From Adiantum capillus-veneris (Eukaryota > Streptophyta > Polypodiopsida > Polypodiales > Pteridaceae), in NCBI GenBank assembly GCA_014529385.2, contig CM043971.1, positions 91,189,340-91,253,339 of the forward strand: a stretch of 64,000 nt of DNA, written 5' to 3'. The first letter of the stretch is position 1; the number at the start of each line of letters is the position of its first letter. Shown here in pieces: positions 28,301 through 39,414 of this stretch. The notes under the pieces were generated by a model. The model did no database searches. It saw only the letters and a program-made list of their open reading frames with translations, and had not been told where the DNA came from. Position numbers and translations under genes: made by a program.

Positions 28301-30393
28301 TGCAAAAGTTGAAGCGATCAAGTCATGGCCAAATTTGAAGACGGTGCATGATGTCCGAAGCTTTTTAGGACTATGCTCCTATTACAGAAGGTTTATCCGA
28401 AATTTCGCTGAGATTGCTTCACCTTTACATGCTCTTCAAAAGAAGGCAGTCACCTTCAGATGGACACAGAAAGAGATTTCTGCTTTTAATCTCTTAAAGG
28501 AAAAGATGACTTCAGATCCAGTCATTGTGTTGCCAGATCTTAGGAAGTCATTTGTGGTCCAGTGTGATGCCTGTGGTAGTAGCATTGGTGCAATGCTAAT
28601 GCAAGATGGCTGGGTAGTAGCCTATGAGAGCAGAATTTTGCAAGGGCCAGAGATGACCATGTAGGTCTATGAGATAGAGTTACTGGCTGTGATTCATGCG
28701 CTCTTAAGTTGGAAACACTACCTGCTAGGTGCAGATTTCGTTGTCCAAACGGACCATCAGACCTTGCGATACTTCTTGACACAGACAAAGTTATCTCAGA
28801 AGCATATGCGATGGGCAAATATCTTGTCCATGTTTCATTTTCAGATTGTGCATGTGGAAGGCAAGAAGAACGTTGTGGCTGATGCCTTGTCAAGGAAGCC
28901 ACAAATTTCAGCTATGTCAATTCCTTATCATCATGAACTTGATGATATGAGAGAACAGTATGCAAATGATGAAGATTTTGCAAGGGTCTTCGAGCAGCTA
29001 ATGGATGGACAACGTCATGAACACTATCTTCTGAAAGACGGGTTCATGATGATGCATGGCAGATTGTGTCACAAAGCCATTGCGACGCAAAGTGATGGAA
29101 GAGAGTCATGTCCCACCGTATGCAGGGCATCGGGGTATCGATGCTACAGTTAAAGCGGTTGAGACATTCTTCTATTGGCCTACATTGAGAAGGGATGTGG
29201 ATGCCTTTGTGCGAGAATGCCTAATATGCCAAAAGGTCAAGTTTGACAGGCAAAAGGCACCAGGGTTATTGCAACCACTACGTATTCCAGATAAACCATG
29301 GGAAAGTATTGCTATGGATTTTATCTTTGATCTTCCGAGAACGGAGACAGGAAACGATGGTATTTGGACCATTATTTGCAGATTCAGCAAACAGGCTCAT
29401 TTTATTCCTGTCAGGAAGAAGATAAAGCCAGATCAGATGGCACGCTTGTTTATGAGCAATATTTTCAAGTATCATGGCATGCCACAGTGGATTGTTAGCG
29501 ACCGTGATCCACGCATGACAAGTTTGTTCTGGAGAGGCTTGTTTGAGAATATGGGCACAACGCTCAAATTCTCTTCGTCATTTCATCCTCAAACAGATGG
29601 GCAGTCGGAATAGGCAAATTCTACTGTCCTAGATATGTTGAAGTGCTATGTGTCAGAGCATAAAGGAAAGTGGGAGCAGTATTTGCCATTGGTGGAGTAT
29701 GCATACAATAATACAGTGCATTCATCAACTGGCAAGGCACCTTTTGAGATAGTTGAAGGTGGCAAGAAAGTTCCTCCCATACTGCATACAAAGGACAAGA
29801 TATTTGAAGCAGATAAGTATGTTCAGGACATGGATGAAATGTACAAGAAGGTCAAAGTGGCCTTAGAAAGGACTCAGGCAAAGCAAAAGAAAGCAGCTGA
29901 TTGTCATCGTCGTGAAGTGGTATATTCACTTGGTGATTGGGTGCTTTTACGTTTTGAAAAGGCAAGGTTAAAGAAGATGAAGGGCAAGGAAAGACTGTTT
30001 CCAAAGCTCAGCATGCGTTACTATGGGCCTTTTCAAGTATGCGACATAATCAGTGATGTTGCATATAGGCTGAAATTGCCTGACAGTTGGAAGATTCACA
30101 ATGCGTTTCATGTGAGTCTTCTCAGACCCTATGTGGGTGATGTGCCAGAAGATATGCCAGCTGAAGATCAGCCGGAAGTCGAGGAACTTGACGAGATCTT
30201 GGTCCCTGAACAGATTTTGGCACACAAAGAACGGAAAGTGAAAGGCAAGGTTGCTAGGCGTTACTTGGTAAAGTTTAGAAACTATCCACCAATGGATGCT
30301 AAGTGGATGGAAGAAGGTGAACTTGCAGAGTCACCAACTGTGTTATCACTTTACCTGGAAGCCTTCGATTTGCAACCTACCTTGACCCCTTGA
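25341..30393 (+). pseudogene. gag-pol: Gag-Pol of Gypsy D, five frameshifts and two stops
   Basis: It starts MADRPDDVTEEV and has the domain order of Gypsy C: gag (FLQQFDKAYAGGNF), zinc knuckle CFICEQPGHIAYNC, protease [13 protein letters not shown] ([23 protein letters not shown]), RNase H (VVQCDACGSS), HHCC integrase (SDRDPRMTS), chromodomain-like end (RRYLVKFRNYPPMDAKWMEE). Frame changes lie near 26,076, 26,950-26,990, 27,893, 28,240 (within a T run) and 29,072. In-frame TAG stops are at 28,662 and 29,611. The unusual protease and RT residues of C are also found here, so they are ancestral to the lineage. It cannot make a polyprotein. Confidence 0.93.
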
Positions 30394-30930
30394 GTTTCAA
30401 AGCTACATGGATTGTCAATGTGACAATGGCTTCTGAAACAAATGATGTACATGGTATTTAAAGTGAGCTCAAATGAAATACCTGTTACATGAATGTTAGA
30501 GCTGTATAGATTGTCAGTTTGGCAATTGCTTTTATGGAATGTCCAAAAGTTTGGTTAGTGCTATAGAAGTGAGTATTTCTTGTCAGTTTGTCAAGGATAC
30601 AGTGATTGCTTCTATTGAAGAGTACATGTGTAACTGCATTCTTAAACTGTCGGTTTGGGTATGCTCGAAAGTGTTACGGGATCCAACGTGTACTATAAGA
30701 CAGTGGCAAAATGTGCAGCTACCATTTTGTCATTGGAAAGTTAGTGACTCAAAGCAATGGCAGAGTGCGCAGCTACCACTATGTCATTGGGACAGGGTTC
30801 ACACGCAGGCAATACATGAGTCGACGAGGTGTTGAATACACCAGGGTTGACAATGAGCATGTATGTGTCGTATATGTGTCGACAGGTGTTGAATACATCA
30901 GTGTTGACAGTAAGCATGTACGACATAGAT
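30394..30930 (+). other. Non-coding tail of Gypsy D
   Basis: About 540 bp between the pol stop and the PPT, longer than in C. It contains loosely repeated phrases such as GTGTTGAATACA/GTGTTGAATACATC and CAGTGGCAAAATG/CAATGGCAGAGTG. I see no gene. Confidence 0.6.
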
Positions 30931-30966
30931 GCAAATGAGGACGTTTGAGATTTCAAGAGGGGGGTA
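30931..30966 (+). promoter_or_regulatory. Pre-PPT motif and polypurine tract of Gypsy D
   Basis: GAGGACGTTTGAGATTTC and then AAGAGGGGGGTA abut the LTR terminus at 30,967. The arrangement is nearly identical to 10,781-10,815 of Gypsy C. Confidence 0.85.
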
Positions 30967-31249
30967 TGTCACCAGCATGTGACTACTATCTATCCTTTTT
31001 GTTGATTTCTTTCTTATTATCTATTTACTTTCACTTTTTGGAAACACCCCTCGGGAAATCTAACTGCCTTGCATTGCATAGCTAGTGTGGAACTGTCCAG
31101 AGGGAGTCCAGGCCTGAGGGCAAGAGAGCACTAAGGTTGGACAAGGACTATGGTTAGCCAAGTGGGGTCATTGACTAGCCAAAGTGGAATCCTTTGCTAC
31201 AGAGGCTACATTTCAGTTCTGGATGTGGCCGCAGTGTACAAAGAGGGTC
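30967..31249 (+). repeat. Truncated 3' LTR of Gypsy D
   Basis: It matches 23,623-23,905 with few changes (for example CAGTGTGTG versus CAGCATGTG near the start) and then diverges abruptly after AGAGGGTCA. Confidence 0.88.
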
Positions 31250-31311
31250 ATCCGGTTTATGCCCCTCTTCCGAGATCTGCAAGTCGGCTCCATTCTTCAG
31301 TGGCTTGACAC

Positions 31312-31578
31312 GTCACCCTTCTTGACAAAAAGTAATCGTTTGCGATTACAGCATATGTGCAAAACAATTTAAGTTAGCTCAAAAATTTCCAAGGGACATT
31401 CCGAGGGACATTCGATTTTCTCAATCTGGAGCTCTTGATATCCGTGTCACCCTTCTTGGAAAAAAGTAATCGTTTGCGATTACAACATATCTACAAAACA
31501 ACTCAAGCTAGCTCAAAAATTTTCAAGGGACACTTTGAGGGACATTCAATTTTCTCAATCTGGAGCTCTTGATATCCT
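31312..31578. repeat. 134-bp tandem duplication
   Basis: GTCACCCTTCTTG...AAAGTAATCGTTTGCG begins at 31,312 and again at 31,446. Both units end in TCTGGAGCTCTTGATATCC, with scattered substitutions. Confidence 0.9.
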
Positions 31579-31688
31579 AGGTCGTTGGCTTCCCCCTAGG
31601 CAAGGGTTCAATGGTAGCATCCCTAAAACAAATTTTCAAGGAATATTTTTTGTGATAATAGAACATATGTACATGCCATTAATCCTAT

Positions 31689-31775
31689 GGCCGGTGGTCG
31701 ATAGTTAGTGGCCAGTGGCCATCAACCACCGACCACCACGGTCACCGGCCAGTGGCCAGTGATCGTGGACGGTGG
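31689..31775. repeat. GC-rich inverted repeats with GGCCAGTGG words
   Basis: GGCCGGTGGTCG is mirrored by CGACCACC, and GTGGCCAGTGGCC recurs in direct and inverted orientation. The stretch can fold into hairpins. Its function is unknown. Confidence 0.6.
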
Positions 31776-31810
31776 GTAGGCATAGTCAATCCCACATATG
31801 CCACACACAC

Positions 31811-31975
31811 AAAGAAATACCAAAAGCGGCGCCAAGGTTTGGGGCCAGTGGTCTCTTGGGGTGGAACTCCGCCACTCCCCGTCTCGTGTGTTGTGTATCT
31901 CTTTCAGTTCAGTGTTATTTGAAGTGCTAAAGTTGTTCAGTTTGTTCTTTTCCGTTGGCACGTGGTGCCCGTCCT
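31811..31975 (+). repeat. LTR fragment K (Gypsy type, R/U5 part)
   Basis: AAAGAAATACCAAAAGCGGC at 31,811-31,830, followed by TTTGGGGCCAGTGG and GTGGAACTCCGCCACTC, parallels LTR I at 35,215-35,290 and more distantly LTRs C and D. It is truncated on the right against the minus-strand pol fragment J. Confidence 0.65.
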
Positions 31976-33205
31976 TGTTTCTACAAAATGATCTACTTGA
32001 AAATTCTTTCCCTTGTTGCACCATATAGGAGGAACCTTCTTGCCGCCCTCGAAATCTCAAATGGTGCCTTTCTTGTCTAAGTGTTAACATGATATTATAA
32101 GAAAATTTCTCCAATGGCGAATACTTCAACACTTCAACAAGTCTAATACCACAAAGTTGGTAATCTTTGATTGCCTATCGGTTTATGAATGAGACGATGA
32201 AGAGAATTTGAGTAAAGTACCCACATTCTCACACACTTCTCTCCAAAGAAAGCTCATAAGTTTTGGATTTCTATTCGACACAATAGATTGAGGCATCCCG
32301 TGTAACCCAAAAGATGTGCGATACAAACAAATTTGCTAGATGATCGGCCTTCACCTTCATCTTCAATGGTACGAATAGACTCTCCCATGGATTTTTTGGA
32401 ATAGGCAAAGGCTATAGGATTCCCATCGCTTTGTGCCTTGTCATACTTCACTTTCCGAAATACCCAAGTATGCACAAACGGGTCCACATCCTTCTTTAGC
32501 TGAAACTAATAGAAGTCAATCTCAGTTGCCTTGAGAGTCGCCTCTATTCATGTGCGCCCAACAAAAGGTGGCTTGTAAGACTCATTCAACACCTTTTCCC
32601 TTGAACCCCGTGTAATACACAGCATGGTCTTGGGTATCAAATAAACTTCCTTGACAGAATACCCTATTGTCATCTGACTCAGAACCCTGTGGGATATTTC
32701 ACCAAAAACTGGGTATATAGTCAGTTGCTTCTGTATCTCAGTGAAATCCCGATGATGCACTGCTGTAACAACAAATTTCTGTGGCGTGCGAGACATAGCA
32801 TCTACAACCACGTTCTTCTTGCCCCTCACGTATACTATCTGACTCAAAGCATATGCGATTGCTAAGAGTTCCTTCCCATAACTCTGTGCAACCCTCTCAG
32901 CTTTCAAAAGCATCCGATTCCTGTAAGCTACTACATGGCCATCTTGCATCAAGACCGCACCCAAATGTCTTCCACAAGAATCGTAGTAAACCTCAAAAGA
33001 TTTTTGCAAGTCTGGTAGAGTCAACACTCGCCCCGTAGTCAACTTCTGCTCGAGTCGCTCAAATCTTGTAATTTGTGAAGGTTCCCATGTGAATGGTACC
33101 CCTTTCTAAGTAAGTATATACAACAACGAAGCTATTGCTGCAACTGCTTACCGATGGTAAAAACATAAACGCAAGAAGCTCCTCACATCATGTACATTCC
33201 ACGAT
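31976..33205 (-). pseudogene. pol: Ty3/Gypsy pol fragment J (end of RT, RNase H, integrase)
   Basis: On the minus strand, degenerate RT-end sequence (VHDVRSFLRLCFY near 33,200) leads to RNase H (TLPDLQKSFEVYYDSCGRHLG, 33,042-32,548). Integrase remnants follow: VDPFVHTWVFRKVKYDK, in which the cysteines of the zinc finger have become Trp and Arg, then (A)NLFVSHIF and GTLLKFSS near 32,200. The integrase C-terminal core peters out near 31,980. There are many stops and shifts. It most resembles the C/D lineage but is much older. No LTRs of its own are visible. Confidence 0.82.
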
Positions 33206-33809
33206 CAAGTTTGTAACCTCAAAATATGATGCTGTGGCACCTGTACGAACATCCCGGAATTTGCTGTGGATTTTTAGGAAATCTCAAAATTTCAGGAAAT
33301 CTCAAAATTTCAGGAAACTGTTTTTTGGTGCCAGCTTTTCATATATCTGATGCTTTTTGGTCTTGGGCCTTTAAATAGGAGCCTTGGGGGCCCAAGGCCA
33401 CCTTTGTACGTACGTACGGTATGTTCTGCACCATACGGTCTATACTTTACGGATCTGTACGTGTACGGAACGTACAATACGACACTTAAAAAAAATAATC
33501 GCTTACTGTCGGACGATCTTGCCATTTTTGCAAGTAAAATGTTGGGGCGTTTAGGGCCTTTGAATAAGGTTTGTAGGCGCTTTTGAGCCTCTGCACATAA
33601 GTGAGTCTCTAGAGAGAGCAAAACAGAGACAGAGAACCACCTGCAGAGAAACTATAAACTCAGGTCAGGGTGCACACTTTGTCGCATTGGTGCGCAAATT
33701 TCATCGAGGTACATCTCTGTGTGTGCGCGTGCGTCTTTCTTTGCCTCGTGCACAATATTGGGCGTCGGTCCTCGTGTGAAATTTTCTTGGTTTTGCAATA
33801 GGAGGCACC

Positions 33810-34640
33810 ATGCCTAAGCCTACCAACCCTCTCTCGGCACTACACACCAATGTTATCCACATTGTCAACACTCTAGGGCAGTGTGGTTCCGGCACGAGGC
33901 GGTGGCAATACAAATACTGTAACTTTAAGTTAACCAACACAATTTCTCGAGTCATAAAGCACTTGATAAGCATTGACACAACCAATAACTGTGGGGGATG
34001 CAAAAAGATTCAAAAGGACATCAAGGAACAGTTGATTGCTGATCATTTTTCGGCCATGGGTGCTCCTAATAAGGTGCCAGGTACACAGTAGACATAGATG
34101 CACTTCACGATGCTCTTGTGGGAGATTTGGATGGTGCAACCCCTAGTAGGAAGAGGGCCCGTGTCAGTGATGTACAGGAGGATGATTTGGATGACACGCA
34201 AATGCTTAGCCAGTCAACCTTGTATTCTTGAGTGGCCTCTTTATCCTGGGTGAAAGAGCTCCAAAAGGTGGCTGAGATGGAGTGCAATATCTCTTTCCAT
34301 GTTTTGAGGATTGAGCAGTGGAAGAGGATGGTGAGAGCCATAGCGCAGGTTGGGCAGACAGATTCTTGGTTTGGATTGGAGACTTGGAGTATAACAAGAT
34401 GCGCACTACGGCTCTTGATGAGCAGAAGGCAGTGATTGATAAAGCGCTAGTGCTAGTGAAGGCAGGGTGGCAGCAATTTGGATGCACTATTATTTCCGAT
34501 GGTTGGAGTGACATTCGGAGACGACACATCATTAACATCCTTGTGCCGTCTTGCCTTGGTGCCGGTGGTGGCAGAGCCAGAGTAGTACAAGGGCAACATC
34601 CTTATAGATTGGAATTTGCCCTCTTCAGCAGAGTCGTTTG
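33810..34640 (+). pseudogene. hAT transposase fragment: BED zinc finger and DUF659-like region
   Basis: This is the transposase of a cut-and-paste element. MPKPTNPLSALHTNVIHIVN starts a frame with a BED-type finger (RRWQYKYCNFKLT...ISRVIKHLI...NCGGCKKI), in which the usual CxxC is partly changed (YKYC). An in-frame TAG follows at about 34,089, then an acidic linker, another stop and a frameshift near 34,360. The frame then carries VKAGWQQFGCTIISDGWSD and RRRHIINILVPS, the signature of the DUF659 domain of plant hAT transposases. The catalytic C-terminal hAT dimerisation domain is not found. It is non-functional. Confidence 0.82.
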
Positions 34641-35094
34641 ATGCATTTGATGGTGATTTAGATCGTGGGTTACTTCTTTTTCATGATAGTAAACTTTGTT
34701 ATTAGGCTAAATGCTCATTGCTCATTGCCGCTTGTTTTTGTGTTTGATCTTGCCATCAGATATCACGAGACATTTGTATGCTTATTGCTCTATGTTGAGC
34801 CCGTCACCCGTTTATTGTTGCTTTCATTTTCAGTTCACGTTATGTGATATGTTTGGAGGATTGTTGTTGTGATTGTTTATTGGAGTCTGGTATATTGACA
34901 ATATCTAGCAATGCGTTGATTAAAATTGATTTTGGGTGTGTTGTGTCTTTATATAGATGCTCAGTGGTGTGGATAGTCTCTAAATGTAACATGTGTTATG
35001 TGTCTGAAGATGTTGGGTGTAAATATCCTAAAAATCTCATTACCTTAGGTATTTTTGCTAATAGTATGTATTTTTATGTACCTATTTTTTCCCC
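34641..35094. other. AT-rich 3' part of the hAT relic
   Basis: T-rich stretch without recognisable protein similarity up to the right inverted repeat. The lost C-terminal transposase exons may have been here. Confidence 0.45.
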
Positions 35095-35303
35095 CCGTAT
35101 GGAACAACGTACAGTACGTACGGTTACGACCCGTACATTACATACTCTCTGACACTCTACAGCGCGCAGACTGCAGAGAAGGTGCTCCCCGACTATTGTA
35201 CTTTGTGAATTATGAATAAAGAAAGAAATATCGAAAGGAGTGCCAAGAGTTTTGGGGCCATTGCATTCTAGGAGTGGAACTCCGCTACTCATGTCTCGCG
35301 TGG

Positions 35304-35305
<2 letters not shown>

Positions 35306-35342
<37 letters not shown>
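35306..35342. repeat. (CT)n microsatellite in LTR I
   Basis: An uninterrupted TC/CT run of about 37 bp lies just after the conserved LTR polyadenylation block. Confidence 0.97.
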
Positions 35343-35346
<4 letters not shown>

Positions 35347-35442
35347 TATTCAAGTTGTTTTGAAGTGAAAGTGTTCCAGAGTTTTACAGATTGTAGTTAT
35401 CTCTGTGTTTTTTGTCGCATCCCTCGCCGAAAGTGATTAGGG

Positions 35443-35455
35443 TGGTATTAGAGCC
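35443..35455 (+). promoter_or_regulatory. Primer-binding site of Gypsy I (initiator tRNA-Met-like)
   Basis: TGGTATTAGAGCC differs from the initiator-Met complement TGGTATCAGAGCC by one base. It lies 46 bp before the gag start codon. Confidence 0.75.
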
Positions 35456-35500
35456 AGCTTGCTTCCTTGCCCTCTGCAAATCGAAGCACGATTCTACAAC

Positions 35501-36900
35501 ATGGACGAAGAACATGGAGATCACAATGGAGAAGGTGGAAATCCACCAAGTCCTTCCACTCAGAAGCAACTAGAGGAGACACATGCTCAGTACGTGGTTC
35601 AACAATTGGTGTATCTTGTTGAGCAACAATAGGAAAACCTGACGGATGATCTGATTGATTTGGAAGCTTTGCACAATTACTTGGGCTCTCTTAATTCTCC
35701 TGTTACCTGTGCTATCCTCCACAACCTTCTCAGAACTACTCTCCTCTTCCTCCTGCCCCTTCTCATATTCCGCTTGTTACCTCTTCACGTTAGAGCTCGG
35801 GAGAGGTTTCTTAGTTCTTGGGAGGAATCTTCAAGCTACGAGTTACGAGTTGACGTCCTGTTCAGTAACGGTAACTTTACGGAGGAATCTAAGTAGCTAC
35901 GAGTTACCTCTTTCCTCAAAGATAGTGCCTTTACGTGGTGGGTTGCTGCCCTAACTAAGAAAGCTGATAGTCCCAAAACCTGGCATGACTTTAAACTTGC
36001 CTTCTACCGGAGCTTCCTTGATGAAACCTTTGAAGTAGACATATTTTCAGCCTGGTCTGGCCCTAGGATGTATCCCTCGGACACCCTTCCAACTTACACC
36101 CAAAGATTTTGGGATGCTTACCTACCAATTTCCACTTTCCGAGACATTACTTTTGCAGATCAAATTGAGAAATACACAGTGGGTTTGCCTTTTTTATTGT
36201 GGGATTATTGCATAGGAAAAGTGGTTTCAAATATGCGTCAACTTATGTCACATGCAAGAGTGGGTTATCATATCATGAAAAAAGAGCTAGTCTTTATAGA
36301 CATTGTTGTGATTCCCCAGAAAAGAAACCACAATTCTCGATCTTTCACTCAGGACACCTTACACCAACAAACTAACACATCCTTTGACACTTCTACCGGA
36401 CGTTTTGACTCCCGAAGAGATGGCACATTACTGATATGAAGGAAAGTGTTACAAATGTGGCATTCAAGGCCATATTTCCCGAGACTGTTTGACAATCCCA
36501 AATAACAAACGGCCACTTCTATTTAGATACGTAGACAACAGGAAGCCTCGACCTTCAGTTGGGTTGATTTCTGACTTGATAGGCGTCCTACTTTAGATCC
36601 ATCCAATGAACCATGTAAAGCTATGGAAGAAGTTAGAGATTAAGATATCTTTATCCTCTTTGATCCAAGATCCACGCAAAATTTTATCTCCCACAATTAG
36701 CTGCAAGATTGGGCATTGAGGAATATGCCAAAGGAACTCAAATTGAAGCACCAATGGCCAATCGGACTTACACATCATCGACACCATTGATTTGATCACT
36801 TCGACTCCAAGTTCAGATTTCTACTTTATGGGCTTGGCAAGATGTGATGTTTTATTGGGATGCCTTGGTTCTTCAAGTATTATGCCCGGCTTGGCGCAAG
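35501..36900 (+). pseudogene. gag: Gag and protease of Gypsy I, heavily broken
   Basis: Starts MDEEHGDHNGEGGNPP, with a TAG at about 35,631. After shifts it shows gag-core similarity to Gypsy C and D (SAFTWWVAALTKK, TWHDFKLAFYRSF, FADQIEKYTVGLP). A zinc knuckle CYKCGIQGHISRDC lies near 36,446-36,487 and a protease remnant LFDPRSTQNFIS near 36,655. RT, RNase H and integrase are absent: the 3' tail follows within about 500 bp, so pol was deleted. Confidence 0.82.
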
Positions 36901-37469
36901 TGAATGAATGATTCAACTGAAGCATAGAAACAAGAAGTTATTGTTGGACTTGAGTATACTAGGTGCTCGAGGAGCAAGAACAGCTTAGGAATGAATCTGA
37001 TAGTTTTTCGATTGACGATAAGAACCATGAATTTTGTTTTGTTTTATGAAATTTTGTATGAATTGATGACAAAATGATGATTATAAATTTGACATGGTAT
37101 TGCTGATGGCATGCGTCTGTCATATCATGAGGAAGATGTTCACTTTTGTGACTATCCACAGACTTTGGATGGACGATCGCATCTAAAGAGACATTAGTTG
37201 GGAATTTGCCGTCTGATGAGATCCAATGTCATTTGTATATGTTTTGGAATGGTGTACACCTGTGACAGATTTTCAGACACATTTGAGGTGTCTGCAGCTA
37301 GTTTATCTCATTTATGCACACGGCCATCATGCACAAGTATGCATGATTGAATGATCACTCATGGGATTTCAATTGAGTAAATGTTAAAAGTGTTGACATT
37401 CTTTTATTAATTTCTTTCTCTGCTATATCGTGCAATCAAGGACGATTCCTTTGATTTTAGAAGGCAGTA
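36901..37469 (+). other. Non-coding tail and PPT of Gypsy I
   Basis: No gene is seen. It ends with GCAATCAAGGACGATTCC, TTGATTTTAGAAGGCAGTA at 37,431-37,469, equivalent to the pre-PPT motif and polypurine tract of elements C and D. Confidence 0.6.
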
Positions 37470-38062
37470 TGTGACAGGTTTTAGGGTTAGGATTTCTGCA
37501 TCGAGGTTGTAGACGTATCTAATCAATGTGTTTGTTTGGCCATTCACAGACTCTCTCCCCTTGGAAAGGTGGTTCATGCCAATTCTTTGTTAGAGCCAGA
37601 ATCCTTTATGATGTGCACAATTTTTCTCTCCTCTTTTATGTCACGTACTTGTATTTGTAATCATCTGTGTGGAATGAGAAACACTGAATGACTCTTGGAA
37701 TGACCCTTGGGTTTTGAACTAACTTGATTAAGTTTTGTAGATCCCGGTCGAGGGGCCTAAAACCTAGCAGAAGAAGAAGAATCAGAAGGCCTACCAACGT
37801 ATTGAAGACCGGCTGAGTGGCCTAAAGATAAAAAGGACTGACTTATAGATTAGCGATTGAGGGACTTGAAAACCCTAACAGTCAAAGAAAACCCGTTTAA
37901 AGCGCTGGAAAGTGGCCGAAACTAGTCAAAATATGATGATGTGGTGCTTGTATGGACATCTTGGAATTCGTGGCAAATTTTTAGGAAAATCCCAAAATTT
38001 TAGGAAATTGTTTTTTTGGTGCAAGCTTATTTTATGCTTTTTGGCCTTGGGCCTTTAAATAT
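37470..38062 (+). repeat. 3' LTR of Gypsy I, right-truncated by LTR G
   Basis: Starts TGTGACAGGTTTTAGGG after a PPT-like run. From 37,925 on it matches the 5' LTR at 33,220 (AAAATATGATGATGTGG...GGCCTTTAAATATG), then switches abruptly at about 38,062 to sequence shared with LTR H. Confidence 0.65.
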
Positions 38063-39401
38063 GAAATGGATTGTACAAGCGTTTTGACAGATCTTTTACT
38101 CTTCGGTGGACATTGACAAGACGTGCATGTAGGTCTAAATTAGAGGAACGTGTCAGTCCAGTCCGTTCATCAACAAATGGCTCATAGAACGGTGAGTTAT
38201 TGCGAGAAGACTCTCATGTGCGCACATTTTTTGGACTTGGCGCACCCTATCTGGCACCTCAAATTCACTATAAAAGAAGCCCATTGCCCAACGTTTTGCA
38301 GGACATTAGCCAGCACAGAAGGATCAGCCTAGCGTTTTGCATTTGCAGCCCTTGGCGTTTGGGCTTTCCATCGCGAGCCACAAGCCGACGGATCAGCCCT
38401 AGCAGCCCCAGTGTTTTCAGTTTTCAGCCGGTTCCCTCGCCAGAGAAGTGTTGGATCCGCTAATACGGATCTCCCTACTGCAGCCGCCCTAGCAGCCCCA
38501 ACATTTTCAGTTTTCAGCCCGTTCCCTCCCCGGTTAGATCCGCTAACGCGAATCTCCCTATTGCAGCAGCCCGGACCTTCGACAGCCCATTGAACCTCTT
38601 TTCGGCCATTCCCTTGCCGCATCGAGTGCTCCCATTGCTGTCCATCATCAGCTCCATCATCGCCTGCGTTTTCAGCCTTGTTTTGCGCGATGGATCGGCT
38701 ATGTTTTTGCATGCCAGATCTGCAATTTCGCAGCCAGCTTTCAGCCCTTCATTCCTCTCACATCGGGAGTGCATATCAGCCCCATATCTACCCCTTGGTG
38801 GCCATCAACAACCCCTCATCGAGACAGATCCAAAGGTGCATCAAATCAGCCCCTGAGGCGCTTCATTGTGAAGAGTTACTGCGGTGACATTCCCCACTCG
38901 AGTTAGTAGAGTTTGTATTGAGGTATTGCATGTGTGTAATCGCGAGTGCATATCAGCCCTAGATCTACCCCTTGGTGGCCATCAACAACCCCTCATCAAG
39001 ACGGATCCAAAGGTGCATCAAATCAGTCCCAGAGGCGCTTCATTGTGAAGAGGTACCACGGTGACATTCCCCATTCGAGTTAGTAGAGTGTGTATTGAGG
39101 TATTGCATGTGTACATTCCATTTACACAATCATAAGCAAATACCACATCGGCAATTGTGTGGGGGGCCCTTGAGAGTGTTTGCTGGAACCTCATCGGGTG
39201 TCATTCTCCTCTTCTCTCTCTCTCTCTCTCTCCCCCCCCCCCCCCCCCCCCTCCACACATCTCTATCTCTCTCTCACTCTCTCTCTAAATAGAACCATAA
39301 TTCGTGCTAAGTAGCACACATTCAAGCAAGGAACGAAGTAAAGATTTGTGGAAGTGTAAAGTCTAGATCGTGTCACCATTTCGATTCCGCTGCACCTGAC
39401 A
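38063..39401 (+). repeat. LTR G (5' LTR, U3 truncated)
   Basis: From ATGGATTGTACAAGCG it aligns with LTR H at 40,283 onward. It has a TATA box CACTATAAAAGAAG (38,268-38,281), repeated AGCGTTTTG and GTTTTCAGCCC words, a 177-bp tandem duplication (38,767-39,118), and a CT/C-run (39,214-39,252). It ends CTGCACCTGACA. The U3 upstream of 38,063 belongs to LTR I, so the left part is missing. Confidence 0.78.
38767..39118. repeat. 177-bp tandem duplication in LTR G
   Basis: GAGTGCATATCAGCCC begins at 38,767 and at 38,944. The units match through GTATTGAGGTATTGCATGTG with a few substitutions. LTR H has a single unit (46,665-46,815). Confidence 0.92.
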
Positions 39402-39402
39402 T

Positions 39403-39414
39403 TGGTATCAGGGC
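39403..39414 (+). promoter_or_regulatory. Primer-binding site of element G/H
   Basis: TGGTATCAGGGC follows one base after the LTR end. It differs from the initiator-Met complement at one position. Confidence 0.78.

Larger units (their letters stand above)
23623..31249 (+). mobile_element. Ty3/Gypsy element D, decayed relative of C, 3' LTR truncated
   Basis: The order is 5' LTR (23,623-25,232), tRNA-Glu-like PBS, broken gag-pol (25,341-30,393), non-coding tail, PPT, and the first 283 bp of a 3' LTR (30,967-31,249). Protein similarity to C extends over the whole polyprotein. The LTRs share only blocks, so this is a related but separate subfamily. After 31,249 the sequence no longer follows the 5' LTR, so no TSD can be tested. 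Confidence 0.92.
31250..31810. other. Unassigned repeat-rich stretch, possibly U3 of LTR fragment K
   Basis: No gene is seen. It holds a 134-bp tandem duplication (31,312-31,578) and a GGCCAGTGG-rich inverted-repeat patch (31,689-31,775). Because a polyadenylation block like those in the LTRs follows at 31,811, this could be the U3 of a Gypsy LTR. Confidence 0.45.
33400..35150 (+). mobile_element. hAT-type DNA transposon relic inside LTR I
   Basis: It encodes hAT transposase remnants (33,810-34,640) and is bordered by inverted, CGTAC-rich subterminal sequences. ACGTACGTACGGTATG...CCATACGG (33,407-33,438) on the left corresponds, as reverse complement, to CCGTATGGAAC...GTACGTACGG (35,095-35,123) on the right. 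The exact termini and the expected 8-bp TSD could not be fixed. Confidence 0.7.
33206..35442 (+). repeat. 5' LTR of Gypsy I, left-truncated and split by a hAT element
   Basis: The part at 33,220-33,382 (AAAATATGATGCTGTGGC...GGGCCTTTAAATAGG) matches the 3' LTR of the same element at 37,925-38,060. The hAT relic then intervenes. LTR sequence resumes around 35,150 with an AATAAA/AAATATCGAAAGGAGTGCC block (35,215-35,243) and a (CT)n tract, and ends just before the PBS at 35,443. TTTAAATAGG at about 33,370 is a plausible TATA box. Confidence 0.65.

Noticed and set aside
35306-35342. CT repeats considered as CRISPR-like or satellite arrays
   Set aside because: Simple dinucleotide runs without spacers; no CRISPR array anywhere in the window.
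38160-38900. Set of short frames that could suggest a small host gene
   Set aside because: The region aligns with LTR H and carries LTR hallmarks (TATA box, LTR end, PBS).
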